Below, one piece after another: positions 1 to 7,786 of a DNA stretch of 13,844 nt. Each line of letters opens with the position of its first letter. Positions within the stretch are counted from its first letter, which is position 1. The stretch comes from SIAJ01 sp036266155 (GTDB taxonomy: Bacteria > Planctomycetota > Planctomycetia > Gemmatales > Gemmataceae), in assembly GCA_036266155.1 (NCBI GenBank), contig DATANR010000362.1, forward strand, positions 1 through 13,844. The letters run 5' to 3'. A model generated the notes under the pieces. The model ran no database searches and was not told the origin of the DNA. It was given only the letters and a program-made list of their open reading frames with translations. The position numbers and the translations under genes are program-made.

Positions 1-223
1 AAATCCAAAGCTGCCCGCCGCAGCGACTCGCCATTGGCCCCGAGTACCTTAAGCGGCAGCTTTTGCTGGTCCAGTTTTAGGGGCGCAGTTCAGCGCGCCA
101 GCGGCCTACAACAACGACGACCTGAGCGGAGGATAGGGCAACGGTGGGAACCCGAAGCACACAGGACTGCGCTCCTTCCTGTTTCCGATCGTCGAAGGAA
201 ACACCTTCCGGCCATATATTGCG
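1..223 (+). other. Broken coding-like sequence at left edge
   Basis: No intact gene is visible before the ThiF ORF. One plus frame reads from the window edge to a TAG at 78-80 and ends in IGPEYLKRQLLLVQF, which looks like a protein C-terminus. A second plus frame, the one used by the ThiF gene, is open from 53 to a TAG at 134-136 (ending AAYNNDDLSGG). It is open again from 137 into the ThiF ORF, reading LRSFLFPIVEGNTFRPYIA just before the GTG at 224. That last stretch looks protein-like but has no start codon. Either an upstream gene ends here, or the ThiF gene once began further upstream and was damaged. I cannot name either product. Confidence 0.3.
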
Positions 224-1825
224 GTGCGCGATGCCCCGGGGCTTCCCATCTGCTTCGTCGACGCCCGGCTGGAAGTCGTCCCATCCCGCCGTCCCCGATG
301 GCGGAAGACGAAACCCACTCCACTCGACACGACCCATATTCAACCATTGATCGACGTGGACCGCATGGCGACTCGAACTGTCACGATCATTGGCAATGGA
401 GGGGGCGCCAACCTCACTCGCAATCTTGCTCGCTGTAACATCAAGCGGCTGAATCTCGTGGATTTTGACCACGTTGAGGCCGTGAATGTCTGCCGCCAAG
501 AGCATGCTGCTGATCAGGTGGGGTGGCCCAAGGTCGAAGCGCTCGCCCGCGAACTCCGCCGCATCAACTCAGGTCTCCAGGTCCGCCGCTTCACACGAAA
601 CTTTTGCGAGTTCTCCGATCGCGAAATTGACCAACACTTCGGCGAAACGGACTTGTTCGTGTTCGCGGTCGATAACTTGGCGGCCAACGCGCGGGGGAAC
701 GAAGTCGCCCTGCGTCTCGGCAAGCCCGCCATCTGGAGCGGGCTCTACGCCGGTGGCCGGGCTGGCGAAGTGGTGTGGTGGAAGCGGGATCTCCCCTGCT
801 TTCGCTGCCTCTGTGGTAAGCGGTACGCCCTTCGTGATCGTGGCGCGGACGTCGGCCAACTCGCCGAGTCCGCCGACATTTTTGCCATCCAATACTTAGA
901 CAGCGTCGCCGGCATGATCGCGCTCGGTCTCCTTACCGCCGATGCCGACAACGCCTATGGGCGCCTCATCGAGCGTCTCGGGGACCGCAACTTCCTCCAA
1001 CTCAAGATTTCGAGCGAACGGGCGTGGCAGGACCGGGATGTCATTCGCGAGCAGTTGCAGATTCCTGCCAACAATCCGGGCTACCTCGCCTGGTGCACGG
1101 CCGCTCGGCGCGATCCTGCCGGCGGTCAGCCTCCGCGCGTTGATTGCCAGACATTTCGAGGAGGGCAGCGATCCATGGAAGTCCTCATCGGCCTCGTCCT
1201 GCTTGGCATTGCCGCCTGGGGCGCTGCCCGTGTTGCTGTCATCGCGATCAAGGCGTCCCGAACACGCCCACTGCCCTCGATGGTCCGCCCAGCACCGCCA
1301 CGGCCGGACCCGGTGCAGGTCGAGCGCGTGGCAAATGCCCAGGCCCGCGCTTTCCAGCTTGCGCTGCTGCAACTCGCCCAGACACCGGACTTCCGGCGAA
1401 CTGCCTCCGCCGTCGCCGGCGCCAAGGCCGTGCCCGTCGCATTCCGTCGACGCCAGTTCGCCCGCTTCCGCTTGGCGCTCGTCGCACATTCACGCCGGTG
1501 TCGCATGGCTGGCACCGATCCGGAAGTCCTTCGCCAGTCACTACGCGAACTCGTCACCGGTCTGGGAGTCGCCAAGTTTGAGGCTGACTACATCCTTCAG
1601 GCCGCGACGGTTCCGCCAGCAATCCCGCCCCGTCCGGCTGCGCCAGCCGAGCGCATAGCGGCCCTTCGGCAAGATCACGACGATCCCATCGTCGCCATCC
1701 GCCAAGGAGTCGGAGAGGACACCGACCTGCGTGAACAGCTTCTCGAAGCAGAAGACCAGCGCTACCGCGAGGCGTTGCTTGGCGTTGTCGGCACCGGCAG
1801 TGAGGAGGCCATGCGTGATGCGTGA
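224..1825 (+). CDS. ThiF/E1-like adenylyltransferase read through into a membrane-anchored segment
   Basis: Residues about 50-315 are a ThiF/MoeB/E1-type adenylating domain. It has the glycine-rich nucleotide loop GNGGGAN (57-63), VDFD (79-82), an E1-type VNVCRQ (88-92), a conserved Lys in WPKVEAL (103) and FAVDN (147-151). It also has CFRCLC (192-197), a likely zinc site whose second half may include C308. Family members activate ubiquitin-like or sulfur-carrier proteins by C-terminal adenylation; no such partner gene is seen here. From Met318 the frame continues into a hydrophobic helix (about 319-342), a Pro/Arg-rich linker and a helical, charged tail to 533. A strong GAGGAGGG stands 9 bases before the ATG at 1175, so this half may also be translated alone. 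The GTG start is uncertain: protein-like sequence extends upstream, and ATG 365 starts right at the fold. The stop overlaps the next gene by 8 bases. Confidence 0.8.
   Translation: MRDAPGLPICFVDARLEVVPSRRPRWRKTKPTPLDTTHIQPLIDVDRMATRTVTIIGNGGGANLTRNLARCNIKRLNLVDFDHVEAVNVCRQEHAADQVGWPKVEALARELRRINSGLQVRRFTRNFCEFSDREIDQHFGETDLFVFAVDNLAANARGNEVALRLGKPAIWSGLYAGGRAGEVVWWKRDLPCFRCLCGKRYALRDRGADVGQLAESADIFAIQYLDSVAGMIALGLLTADADNAYGRLIERLGDRNFLQLKISSERAWQDRDVIREQLQIPANNPGYLAWCTAARRDPAGGQPPRVDCQTFRGGQRSMEVLIGLVLLGIAAWGAARVAVIAIKASRTRPLPSMVRPAPPRPDPVQVERVANAQARAFQLALLQLAQTPDFRRTASAVAGAKAVPVAFRRRQFARFRLALVAHSRRCRMAGTDPEVLRQSLRELVTGLGVAKFEADYILQAATVPPAIPPRPAAPAERIAALRQDHDDPIVAIRQGVGEDTDLREQLLEAEDQRYREALLGVVGTGSEEAMRDA
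1158..1177 (+). promoter_or_regulatory. Internal Shine-Dalgarno and ATG inside the ThiF ORF
   Basis: GAGGAGGG at 1158-1165 lies 9 bases before an in-frame ATG at 1175. The residues that follow (MEVLIGLVLLGIAAWGA) look like the start of a membrane-anchored protein. The spacing and strength match the sites used by the two downstream genes. It suggests that the second half, 1175-1825 (216 residues), was or still is a separate cistron whose upstream neighbour lost its stop codon. Confidence 0.55.
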
Positions 1826-3704
1826 CCTCCCGCCGACCCGACCGCTGTCCCTCGCCCGCGGCCCCAAACTTCCGCCCTGGCTCTTCTCCGAGGGAGCCGG
1901 AATTCAGATCAGCGGCGACAGCGGGTCAAGCAAGTCCAACGCGTTAGAAGTCATCTTGGAACGGCTGATCCGCCATCCCGGTGCCTCTCTCCTGTTCATC
2001 GACCCGCACGGGACGAGTGCGCGCAAGCTCCGCCGCATGATTCTGGCGATGGGCCGGTCGGTCGCCAAACGCCTCCTGTATCTCCAGCCCAGCCTCATCG
2101 GTGACGGCAACGGTAAGCTGCCGACGATCAATCCCCTCTTTGTCCCTGGCGTGCCCGGCTCATGGCGCTGGCAGGCCCGCCTCACCGTCATTGTGGACAT
2201 CGTTGCCAAGATCTTACTTGCTGCCTGGGGCGAAGCGGACTTCAATTCCAAGCCCATCCTCTACAAGAACGTTACTCGGATCCTGACGACGCTTGCCTAC
2301 ACCGGTCTCTCGCTCGCCGACGCCAAGCTGTTCCTTGATCTCCAGTCTCCGGTCTACCGGCCGCTCGTCCGCGCCTGTCCCGACCTCATCGCGCGGCACG
2401 AGATGGAAGAGTTGCCCGACCTGCGGGCCGCAGACCGATTGGCCCAGATCGAATCTGCGAAGAATCGCTTCCTGGGGCTGCTGTCCAATCCGATCTTCGA
2501 AGCCATGGTGAGCCGGGCCAACGGGGCGCTCAACTTCCAGACGCTGTACGATGATCGCGCCATTGTTCTCATCAACCTGGAGATGGGCGGCGTCCGGCGG
2601 CCAATGGACCAGGAAATTCTCGCCAACCTATTTCTGACGCTGGCCGTCTTCACGATCCTCAACACGCCGGCTGAAAAGCGTTATCCGTACTTCTTGGCAG
2701 CCGACGAGCTCGGGGTGTTTGCCTCCAGCTTCGAACTTATTGAATGGCTAAGCACGCAGACACGAAAATTCCTCGCCAGGCTCGTGGTCTGCCATCAGGG
2801 TGCCAACCGTTTCCCCGATCGGTACGACGACCGCCTGTTACACGCGATCACCAGTCAATGTCGCACCCACCTCCACTTCCGCCACGGCTCAGGGGCGGAC
2901 TGCGATTTCTTTGGTCGCATTCTCGCCTTGCCCGAATACGATCCGCACAAGATCAAGCACGTCCAGCGGACGCCGATGCAATTCCAGGCCGGCCACCGGC
3001 TCGTCGTTCTCACCGACGAAAGCGAGGGGACCACCGAGTCGAGCGGCACCACGGACGGCACGGGCACGACCAACACCGTAGCCGACTCCGTCATCGACAC
3101 GGTCAACTTCGGTGACACCCGACAACTCCGCGATTGCGTCGAACTGGCTCGCACCGACTCGCAAGGGTCGGCCCACGCCCGCGGGACCTCGCAATCAACG
3201 GCCGCGCAGCGGACATCGAGTCAGTCGCACAGCATAGGCACGAGCCGGTCGAGGACCTATAAGCAATCGCTCGTGCCAATCATCGAGACGCGACACGTCG
3301 TCACGTCGGTGCAGTTCTTCACCCGCGAGGAGCAGGAGGCGATGAAGGCGAGCGCTCTCACGAAGCTCGCCACTGGTGAGGCGTTTCTCCACGTCACGGG
3401 GGCACCGGCTTGCCCCGTCCAGTTCCCGCTCGCCAAAGACCCGTACGCACGCACTCCACACTATGCCCGCCGTCGTGAAGTGGATCACCAAGCCATGCAG
3501 GAGACAAGTTCGGCCTTCGCCACGCTCGACGAAATCTGCGATGAACGCGACGCCCTCGTGGGCGCACTCGTCCGGCATTTGTACGACGTCGTCGGCGAAG
3601 CCGAGGCTCCCGCTCCCCTCCTCGCTCTTGACGCAATCCGTGGGCAAGCCCCCGGCGTTGCGGCCGAGACGCTCATTCGGCGAGGACCCGCAGACGAATT
3701 CTGA
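1818..3704 (+). CDS. TraG/TraD/HerA-like conjugative DNA-transfer ATPase
   Basis: This is a 628-residue P-loop ATPase of the HerA/VirB4/TraG type, which in conjugative systems couples or pumps DNA at the membrane channel. The ATP site is GDSGSSKS (33-40), followed by LLFIDPHG (58-65), a hallmark of the HerA/TraG group. The Walker B region is YFLAADELG with D296 and E297, and CHQGANRF lies downstream at a sensor-like position. Residues about 400-481 are Ser/Thr/Gly-rich and of low complexity, a linker I associate with planctomycete proteins of this type. No membrane helix is evident, so it may be recruited by the membrane-anchored product upstream. The ATG at 1818 has GAGGAGG 9 bases before it and overlaps the ThiF stop (ATGCGTGA), indicating translational coupling. 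The Walker A motif has Ser where Gly usually precedes Lys. The family is clear; its exact substrate is not. Confidence 0.85.
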   Translation: MRDLPPTRPLSLARGPKLPPWLFSEGAGIQISGDSGSSKSNALEVILERLIRHPGASLLFIDPHGTSARKLRRMILAMGRSVAKRLLYLQPSLIGDGNGKLPTINPLFVPGVPGSWRWQARLTVIVDIVAKILLAAWGEADFNSKPILYKNVTRILTTLAYTGLSLADAKLFLDLQSPVYRPLVRACPDLIARHEMEELPDLRAADRLAQIESAKNRFLGLLSNPIFEAMVSRANGALNFQTLYDDRAIVLINLEMGGVRRPMDQEILANLFLTLAVFTILNTPAEKRYPYFLAADELGVFASSFELIEWLSTQTRKFLARLVVCHQGANRFPDRYDDRLLHAITSQCRTHLHFRHGSGADCDFFGRILALPEYDPHKIKHVQRTPMQFQAGHRLVVLTDESEGTTESSGTTDGTGTTNTVADSVIDTVNFGDTRQLRDCVELARTDSQGSAHARGTSQSTAAQRTSSQSHSIGTSRSRTYKQSLVPIIETRHVVTSVQFFTREEQEAMKASALTKLATGEAFLHVTGAPACPVQFPLAKDPYARTPHYARRREVDHQAMQETSSAFATLDEICDERDALVGALVRHLYDVVGEAEAPAPLLALDAIRGQAPGVAAETLIRRGPADEF

Positions 3705-3717
3705 GGAGGATCTGACG

Positions 3718-4746
3718 ATGGAGACGACACGCAGGCGGTGCGTGACCAACCGTGACTTGGCTTTCCTTACTGAGCTAGGCGAGGTTACCGTACTGTCAGT
3801 CGACGTCATACATCGACGGTATTTCGCGGCCGACCGCACCGGCAAGAGTTGCCGACGACGCCTTCACTACCTGACCGCGGCGAAGTTCGTAACGCCGGTT
3901 GCGATCACCGCTCACATTGGTCCGCGAACAGACCACCACACCGTCTACCGGCTGACCTCGACAGGGGCCGATTGGCTTACCCAGCGGACCGGCCAGATCG
4001 TCAGGGTCTTGAAGACCGATCCGAAGGCCGACACGCTGCTGCACCGCGTGCTTGTCGCACGAACCGTGCTCGCTCTCGCGGACGGCGCACTCACCGCAGG
4101 CCGTTCAAAACCGTCATGGCTGTTGGAGAGTGACCGGTGGCCACACGCCCCGCGAGACGTGCCGGAGCCGCGACAATACCGATTGACCTTTGACTTCTTG
4201 GGTATACCCATCAACCCGGGCAGGCCGATCGAGCAGTATGGGCCGCCGGTCTACGACGATCCGACCGTGACACTTGTGAAGGCGCGGCCGGATGCAGCGT
4301 GCGTGCTTACGGTCAGTGACGTGTCCGCTCCGCTCGTGCTGTTGTTCGAGGTGGACGCCGGCACGGAGACCGTCAGTCAACTCACTCGGAAGCTCCCGGG
4401 TTATCATGCGATCCTCACCCGCCGCACGTTCTGCCATCCGTGGCAGGACCTGATCGATCAGCTTCCCGTCGGGGCACGCGTCCTCTTTGTCTTTACGAGC
4501 GAAGAACGGATGCACAATTTCCTCGATTATTTGACGGCCGATTCTGCGCGGCTTTGGGCGCGAACTGGCGTCTATTGCTCTTCCGCGGCCGATAAGGAGC
4601 GCGCGGCCGCCTTCTTGGAGTCATGCTTTCGCTTCACGACGCTCGATGAACTGGAGAAGGCGGACTGCCTGAGGCGCCAAATCTGGTACACTCTGTTTCT
4701 ACACCAAACGAGCGGTAAGCTAGCGATGAGTACGGGAGGGATGTAG
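3718..4746 (+). CDS. Replication-relaxation family protein (winged helix)
   Basis: This 342-residue protein starts with a winged-helix segment (about 8-90): TNRDLAFLTELGEV, then VIHRRYF, RRRLHYLTAAKFV and a VYRLTSTGADWL wing. That layout is typical of the replication-relaxation family (Replic_Relax), found on plasmids and integrative elements, often next to TraG-like ATPases. Members are thought to bind DNA and act in plasmid replication or relaxation; the biochemistry is poorly defined. The C-terminal half contains LVLLFEVDAGTE and a region VLFVFTSEERM that may form a nuclease-like or other alpha/beta fold, but I see no certain catalytic set. The start at 3718 has GAGGAGGA at 3703-3710, overlapping the TGA of the upstream gene, so the two are co-translated. 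Two consecutive TAG stops end it. No clear hairpin terminator follows, and the next 231 bases hold no gene I can support. Confidence 0.8.
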   Translation: METTRRRCVTNRDLAFLTELGEVTVLSVDVIHRRYFAADRTGKSCRRRLHYLTAAKFVTPVAITAHIGPRTDHHTVYRLTSTGADWLTQRTGQIVRVLKTDPKADTLLHRVLVARTVLALADGALTAGRSKPSWLLESDRWPHAPRDVPEPRQYRLTFDFLGIPINPGRPIEQYGPPVYDDPTVTLVKARPDAACVLTVSDVSAPLVLLFEVDAGTETVSQLTRKLPGYHAILTRRTFCHPWQDLIDQLPVGARVLFVFTSEERMHNFLDYLTADSARLWARTGVYCSSAADKERAAAFLESCFRFTTLDELEKADCLRRQIWYTLFLHQTSGKLAMSTGGM

Positions 4747-4977
4747 TAGTGACGGCAACAGCCAGAACATCGCAAGCAGTTGAAGAAGATGTTGGTCCTT
4801 CATGTCCTTTACTGTGCCAAACTCCGCGAATGTGTGCGCGTTGACAGCGCCGCACTTCTCTCTTCGGCGAAGGCAAGGAGGTCCTCATCCGCAGTTGTCG
4901 GACGGCCTTTTCATCGGCAAGTCGGCAACTATCCACTCACCGTACGGCGATTTGCGCCTGTCCAGACGTGGCCAGAA

Positions 4978-5940
4978 TCAGGAGGCCTTATGCGTCGGCA
5001 TGGATTGAAACGGTTGAAAAGCCTTTACTGCATTCGGTTGCTCGACGTGAGCACGGTCAAGAACGGCAATGTTACCAATGCCTGCAGCGAGAGCGTGCTG
5101 GGTCTCGCGGGATCGGGTAGACTGGCTTCCTTGCCAAGCAGTTGCACCAATCGTTGGCAGTTGCCCTGCAGGAACCGCATCCTTGCCTGCGACCAACGCC
5201 GCACCAGCCTCCGAGAGCCTTAGGCGGACACCTTCTGATGATCTGTCGAACTCCTCGACTAGACCGGCAGCTATCGCAGCAGGAAGCCCTCCCTCTACTT
5301 GGTCGGCTGCATCAGTTTGCAACAGCGCGCTGGCGGTGTCTGCTCCGCGTCCTATCTCTGTGAGTAATTCCCAGTTCTCAATGCTCACCTGTTCGACAGC
5401 CTTTGCGTGGTGAAATATCGAAACGAACCGCCATCCGTCAGCTGAAAGGCGGAAGGATCGGTCGCTCGCATAAACTACGAGGTTCGCCGAAAACAATTCA
5501 TCGAGAATCTCCTCAGAATCGTCCGCAGATTCACCCTGTCCGCCATTGTCCACATTTGACTGAGTAACCCGGCCGATAGTGAGGAGAGTCGACATCCTGG
5601 CTTCAGCTACTTCGCGCTGGCCCTGCCGCCATCTCGTGTTGTCCGCGACATACAAGGACTCCTTGCCACGAGTCAGTAACACGCGCAAGCGGTCCCGGAT
5701 GAGGGCACGGGAAGAGCCAGTCGCTGGTTCCGGTGTGGCAGCAGTCTTGAGACGGTTCGCGATCTGTAGAAGGAGGACTCGCAACTCGTCCGATGGGCCA
5801 GCCGGCAGAGAAGCGAACTTCTCATCTAATCGTGACAACGCCTGCTCCGTCTCCTGTATGGACTGCGACTTGTCAAGTTCCGCCAGCAGTGGAATCGTTT
5901 CATTCACCATGACGCTCTCGGGAGTGGGTGGGCAAATCAT
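4978..5940 (-). CDS. Unknown protein with two winged-helix-like segments
   Basis: I do not recognise this 320-residue protein. Residues about 15-75 are helical and acidic. A conserved-looking stretch follows, ALIRDRLRVLLTRGKESLYV (79-98), and then a low-complexity acidic loop (about 126-142). Two segments end in the wing pattern of MarR/PadR-like winged helices: EEILDELFSANLVV with FRLSADGWRFV (143-173), and GGLPAAIAAGLVEEF with VRLRLSEAGAALV (217-250). This suggests a DNA-binding or adaptor protein, but no regulator family is evident. The chosen ATG follows GGAACGGAAGAGG. Alternatives are ATG 5910 (MVNETIP, 310 residues) and TTG 5994. It lies on the same strand as, and 137 bases downstream of, the nitrilase-like gene, so the pair could be one transcript. 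The last ~60 residues are polar and may be poorly ordered. Confidence 0.6.
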   Translation of the reverse strand: MICPPTPESVMVNETIPLLAELDKSQSIQETEQALSRLDEKFASLPAGPSDELRVLLLQIANRLKTAATPEPATGSSRALIRDRLRVLLTRGKESLYVADNTRWRQGQREVAEARMSTLLTIGRVTQSNVDNGGQGESADDSEEILDELFSANLVVYASDRSFRLSADGWRFVSIFHHAKAVEQVSIENWELLTEIGRGADTASALLQTDAADQVEGGLPAAIAAGLVEEFDRSSEGVRLRLSEAGAALVAGKDAVPAGQLPTIGATAWQGSQSTRSRETQHALAAGIGNIAVLDRAHVEQPNAVKAFQPFQSMPTHKAS

Positions 5941-6077
5941 CCTCTTCCGTTCCGATTGGGTCAAGACAGATTCCTTTACCCAAGTTGTATGCAAATAATA
6001 GGTCAGTTTTCCGTAAATCGTGTTCGGAGGCGTGAACCCTTTTTTGCGACATGGCTCAGGGGGCCTCCAGCAGACCG

Positions 6078-7634
6078 TCAGGTTGGCTCCTCCATTCCGG
6101 CCACATGTTGGTCAAACCAATAACAGGAATGATCGCCTAGCTCAAACAAACAAGTTGCAGGTACGCCCAATCGGGGCCCGTTCCGAATCGACTCCGAGCG
6201 ACAAGGAACATTGAACGAGTTGTGAAAGAGCTTTGCCTCCGTCTGCATCGTCGCTGACTGGCCCACCCACAATGATTGGGTGTCCCGATGGGGGGTCCGG
6301 AGCATTGCGGATGGCCCACTCTCCTGCCAGGGAGTCATCGCAATGAGGGTCAGGCCTTGGGTCGATTGGACCATCCGATCGGCAAGATGATTGAACACTC
6401 CATGCGTCTCCGACATCGCGGGGATCAAAACCACATTGATCCCCGCCTGAATGAGCAATTCAGAGACCTCGGGGCAAATCGCATCCGCGCAAATCAAAGC
6501 AACGAGCCGGTGTCTTGTTCCGCAATAAACCCGAATCGTTGGTCGCTCGCGAGGGATCGCGGGGTCGATGTCGGCCGGATGGACAACTTCTTTGCGGACA
6601 CCCCCGGCGTGCTGAGAGTCCTTGACGACCAGTGGGTTGAACTTCTGGTGCACCAGATCGTATACCTCAGATTTTCCTCCTGGAAGCGGCCAGTACATCC
6701 ACCCGAGAAGTTCGTGCCGGTGTGTCCTTTGGTCGTGGTAACTGCCCGCAATCACGAGACACGCTTGATCCGTCGACTCTCCGATGGCACGTAACAGATC
6801 GTCGCGGTAATCTGGGCTCGTGCATAATTCCGGAAACAAAAGGAATACCGATCGATGAGTCAGCGCGAACTTTGTTATCTGACGCAATCGCGTCAGCTGA
6901 TCAGGGTGAGCAGGCGTTACACCGAAAAGGTTGCCCTGTTCTGCTGGCAAGTTTGGCGCAGGGATCGTGTACTCCGCCTTGGTTGAATGGGGGACACCGA
7001 CTGCCATCCGCCCACCCGGGGCAACGCGGAAGATCTCGTCTACCAATTCCTGACAGCCATAATCAAACCGCACGTCGAATCGGCGAAAGAGTTCTGAATT
7101 TGCAATCGCAAAATCAAAGACAGGGCTCTCGTCCGACAGAAATCGCAGGCGTTCAGGGCGCGTGCTCAAGCGAGATCCACCATATAGCGATTTGAGGTAC
7201 TTAAGATCCGGAGCCCCTCGGTACAAGAGGCTCCCAAGGCGCACCTGGCCATCGAGAATCATCTGGGCGAAATAGGCCGCCGCAATTTCGTGCCCCGCGG
7301 TCCGATGAATCGCAACAGCAACGCACCGATTCAGCGCGACCGCGGGAAGAGCGTGGCCGCCTGTCTGATCTCGAACGATCTCGTGGACCGCGCTCAAGTC
7401 GAGTCCATGTCGCCGGGTCGATTCGACCGAAACAGTCTGCGAAAGGCGAGCATGCAGCGCCGACACCAACTCTTCCTCGTGGCGACCGAGTGTCGGATCG
7501 GTCCGCTGCCAATCTGCGTAGGCGGGGTACGTTTCGTAGCACAGTGTCAGCACTCGCCGAAAAGCATCAAGCAGATTGTCAGTCTGTGTGAGGGCGGCTA
7601 CGAGTGGCGACTGGGGAGGTGGGGAGACGGGCAT
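6078..7634 (-). CDS. Nitrilase-type carbon-nitrogen hydrolase domain with novel N-terminal region
   Basis: The C-terminal half (about 205-518) is a carbon-nitrogen hydrolase fold. The three parts of the nitrilase triad are in order: Glu269 in LLFPELC, Lys331 in HQKFNPL and Cys382 in ALICADAIC. Strand sequences LVIAGSYHD and NVVLIPAMSET also fit. Family enzymes cleave or transfer non-peptide C-N bonds such as nitriles, amides and NAD-type substrates; the substrate here is unknown. Residues 1-205 match nothing I know and include a helical region (LLDAFRRVLTLCYETYPAY). They could sense or tether. At 518 residues the protein is much longer than a lone nitrilase (260-330). I chose ATG 7634 because the frame further upstream (to 7817) is Pro/Ser-rich and runs into the neighbouring pseudogene. 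The ribosome site is weak. The gene reads away from the pseudogene, toward the winged-helix gene. Confidence 0.75.
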   Translation of the reverse strand: MPVSPPPQSPLVAALTQTDNLLDAFRRVLTLCYETYPAYADWQRTDPTLGRHEEELVSALHARLSQTVSVESTRRHGLDLSAVHEIVRDQTGGHALPAVALNRCVAVAIHRTAGHEIAAAYFAQMILDGQVRLGSLLYRGAPDLKYLKSLYGGSRLSTRPERLRFLSDESPVFDFAIANSELFRRFDVRFDYGCQELVDEIFRVAPGGRMAVGVPHSTKAEYTIPAPNLPAEQGNLFGVTPAHPDQLTRLRQITKFALTHRSVFLLFPELCTSPDYRDDLLRAIGESTDQACLVIAGSYHDQRTHRHELLGWMYWPLPGGKSEVYDLVHQKFNPLVVKDSQHAGGVRKEVVHPADIDPAIPRERPTIRVYCGTRHRLVALICADAICPEVSELLIQAGINVVLIPAMSETHGVFNHLADRMVQSTQGLTLIAMTPWQESGPSAMLRTPHRDTQSLWVGQSATMQTEAKLFHNSFNVPCRSESIRNGPRLGVPATCLFELGDHSCYWFDQHVAGMEEPT

Positions 7635-7786
7635 ACTTTGGCTTGGGGGCGGAGAAACAATCGGCCATCGAATACCGGAACAACCACTAGAGATATTCAC
7701 TGCACGCGGATCGGCAATGTATGGTGTTGGATGTCGACTGACAGTAGCAATACCGTTCAATCCAGGCGGTCCCATATGGCGACCCC

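Noticed and set aside
3195..3845. 216-codon minus ORF
   Set aside because: It is antisense to the TraG-like and replication-relaxation genes, which carry recognisable motifs and ribosome sites.
4780..5223. 147-codon plus ORF after the replication-relaxation gene
   Set aside because: It overlaps the C-terminal end of the minus-strand winged-helix gene, its composition is Arg/Ser/Leu-rich and shadow-like, and no motif is seen.
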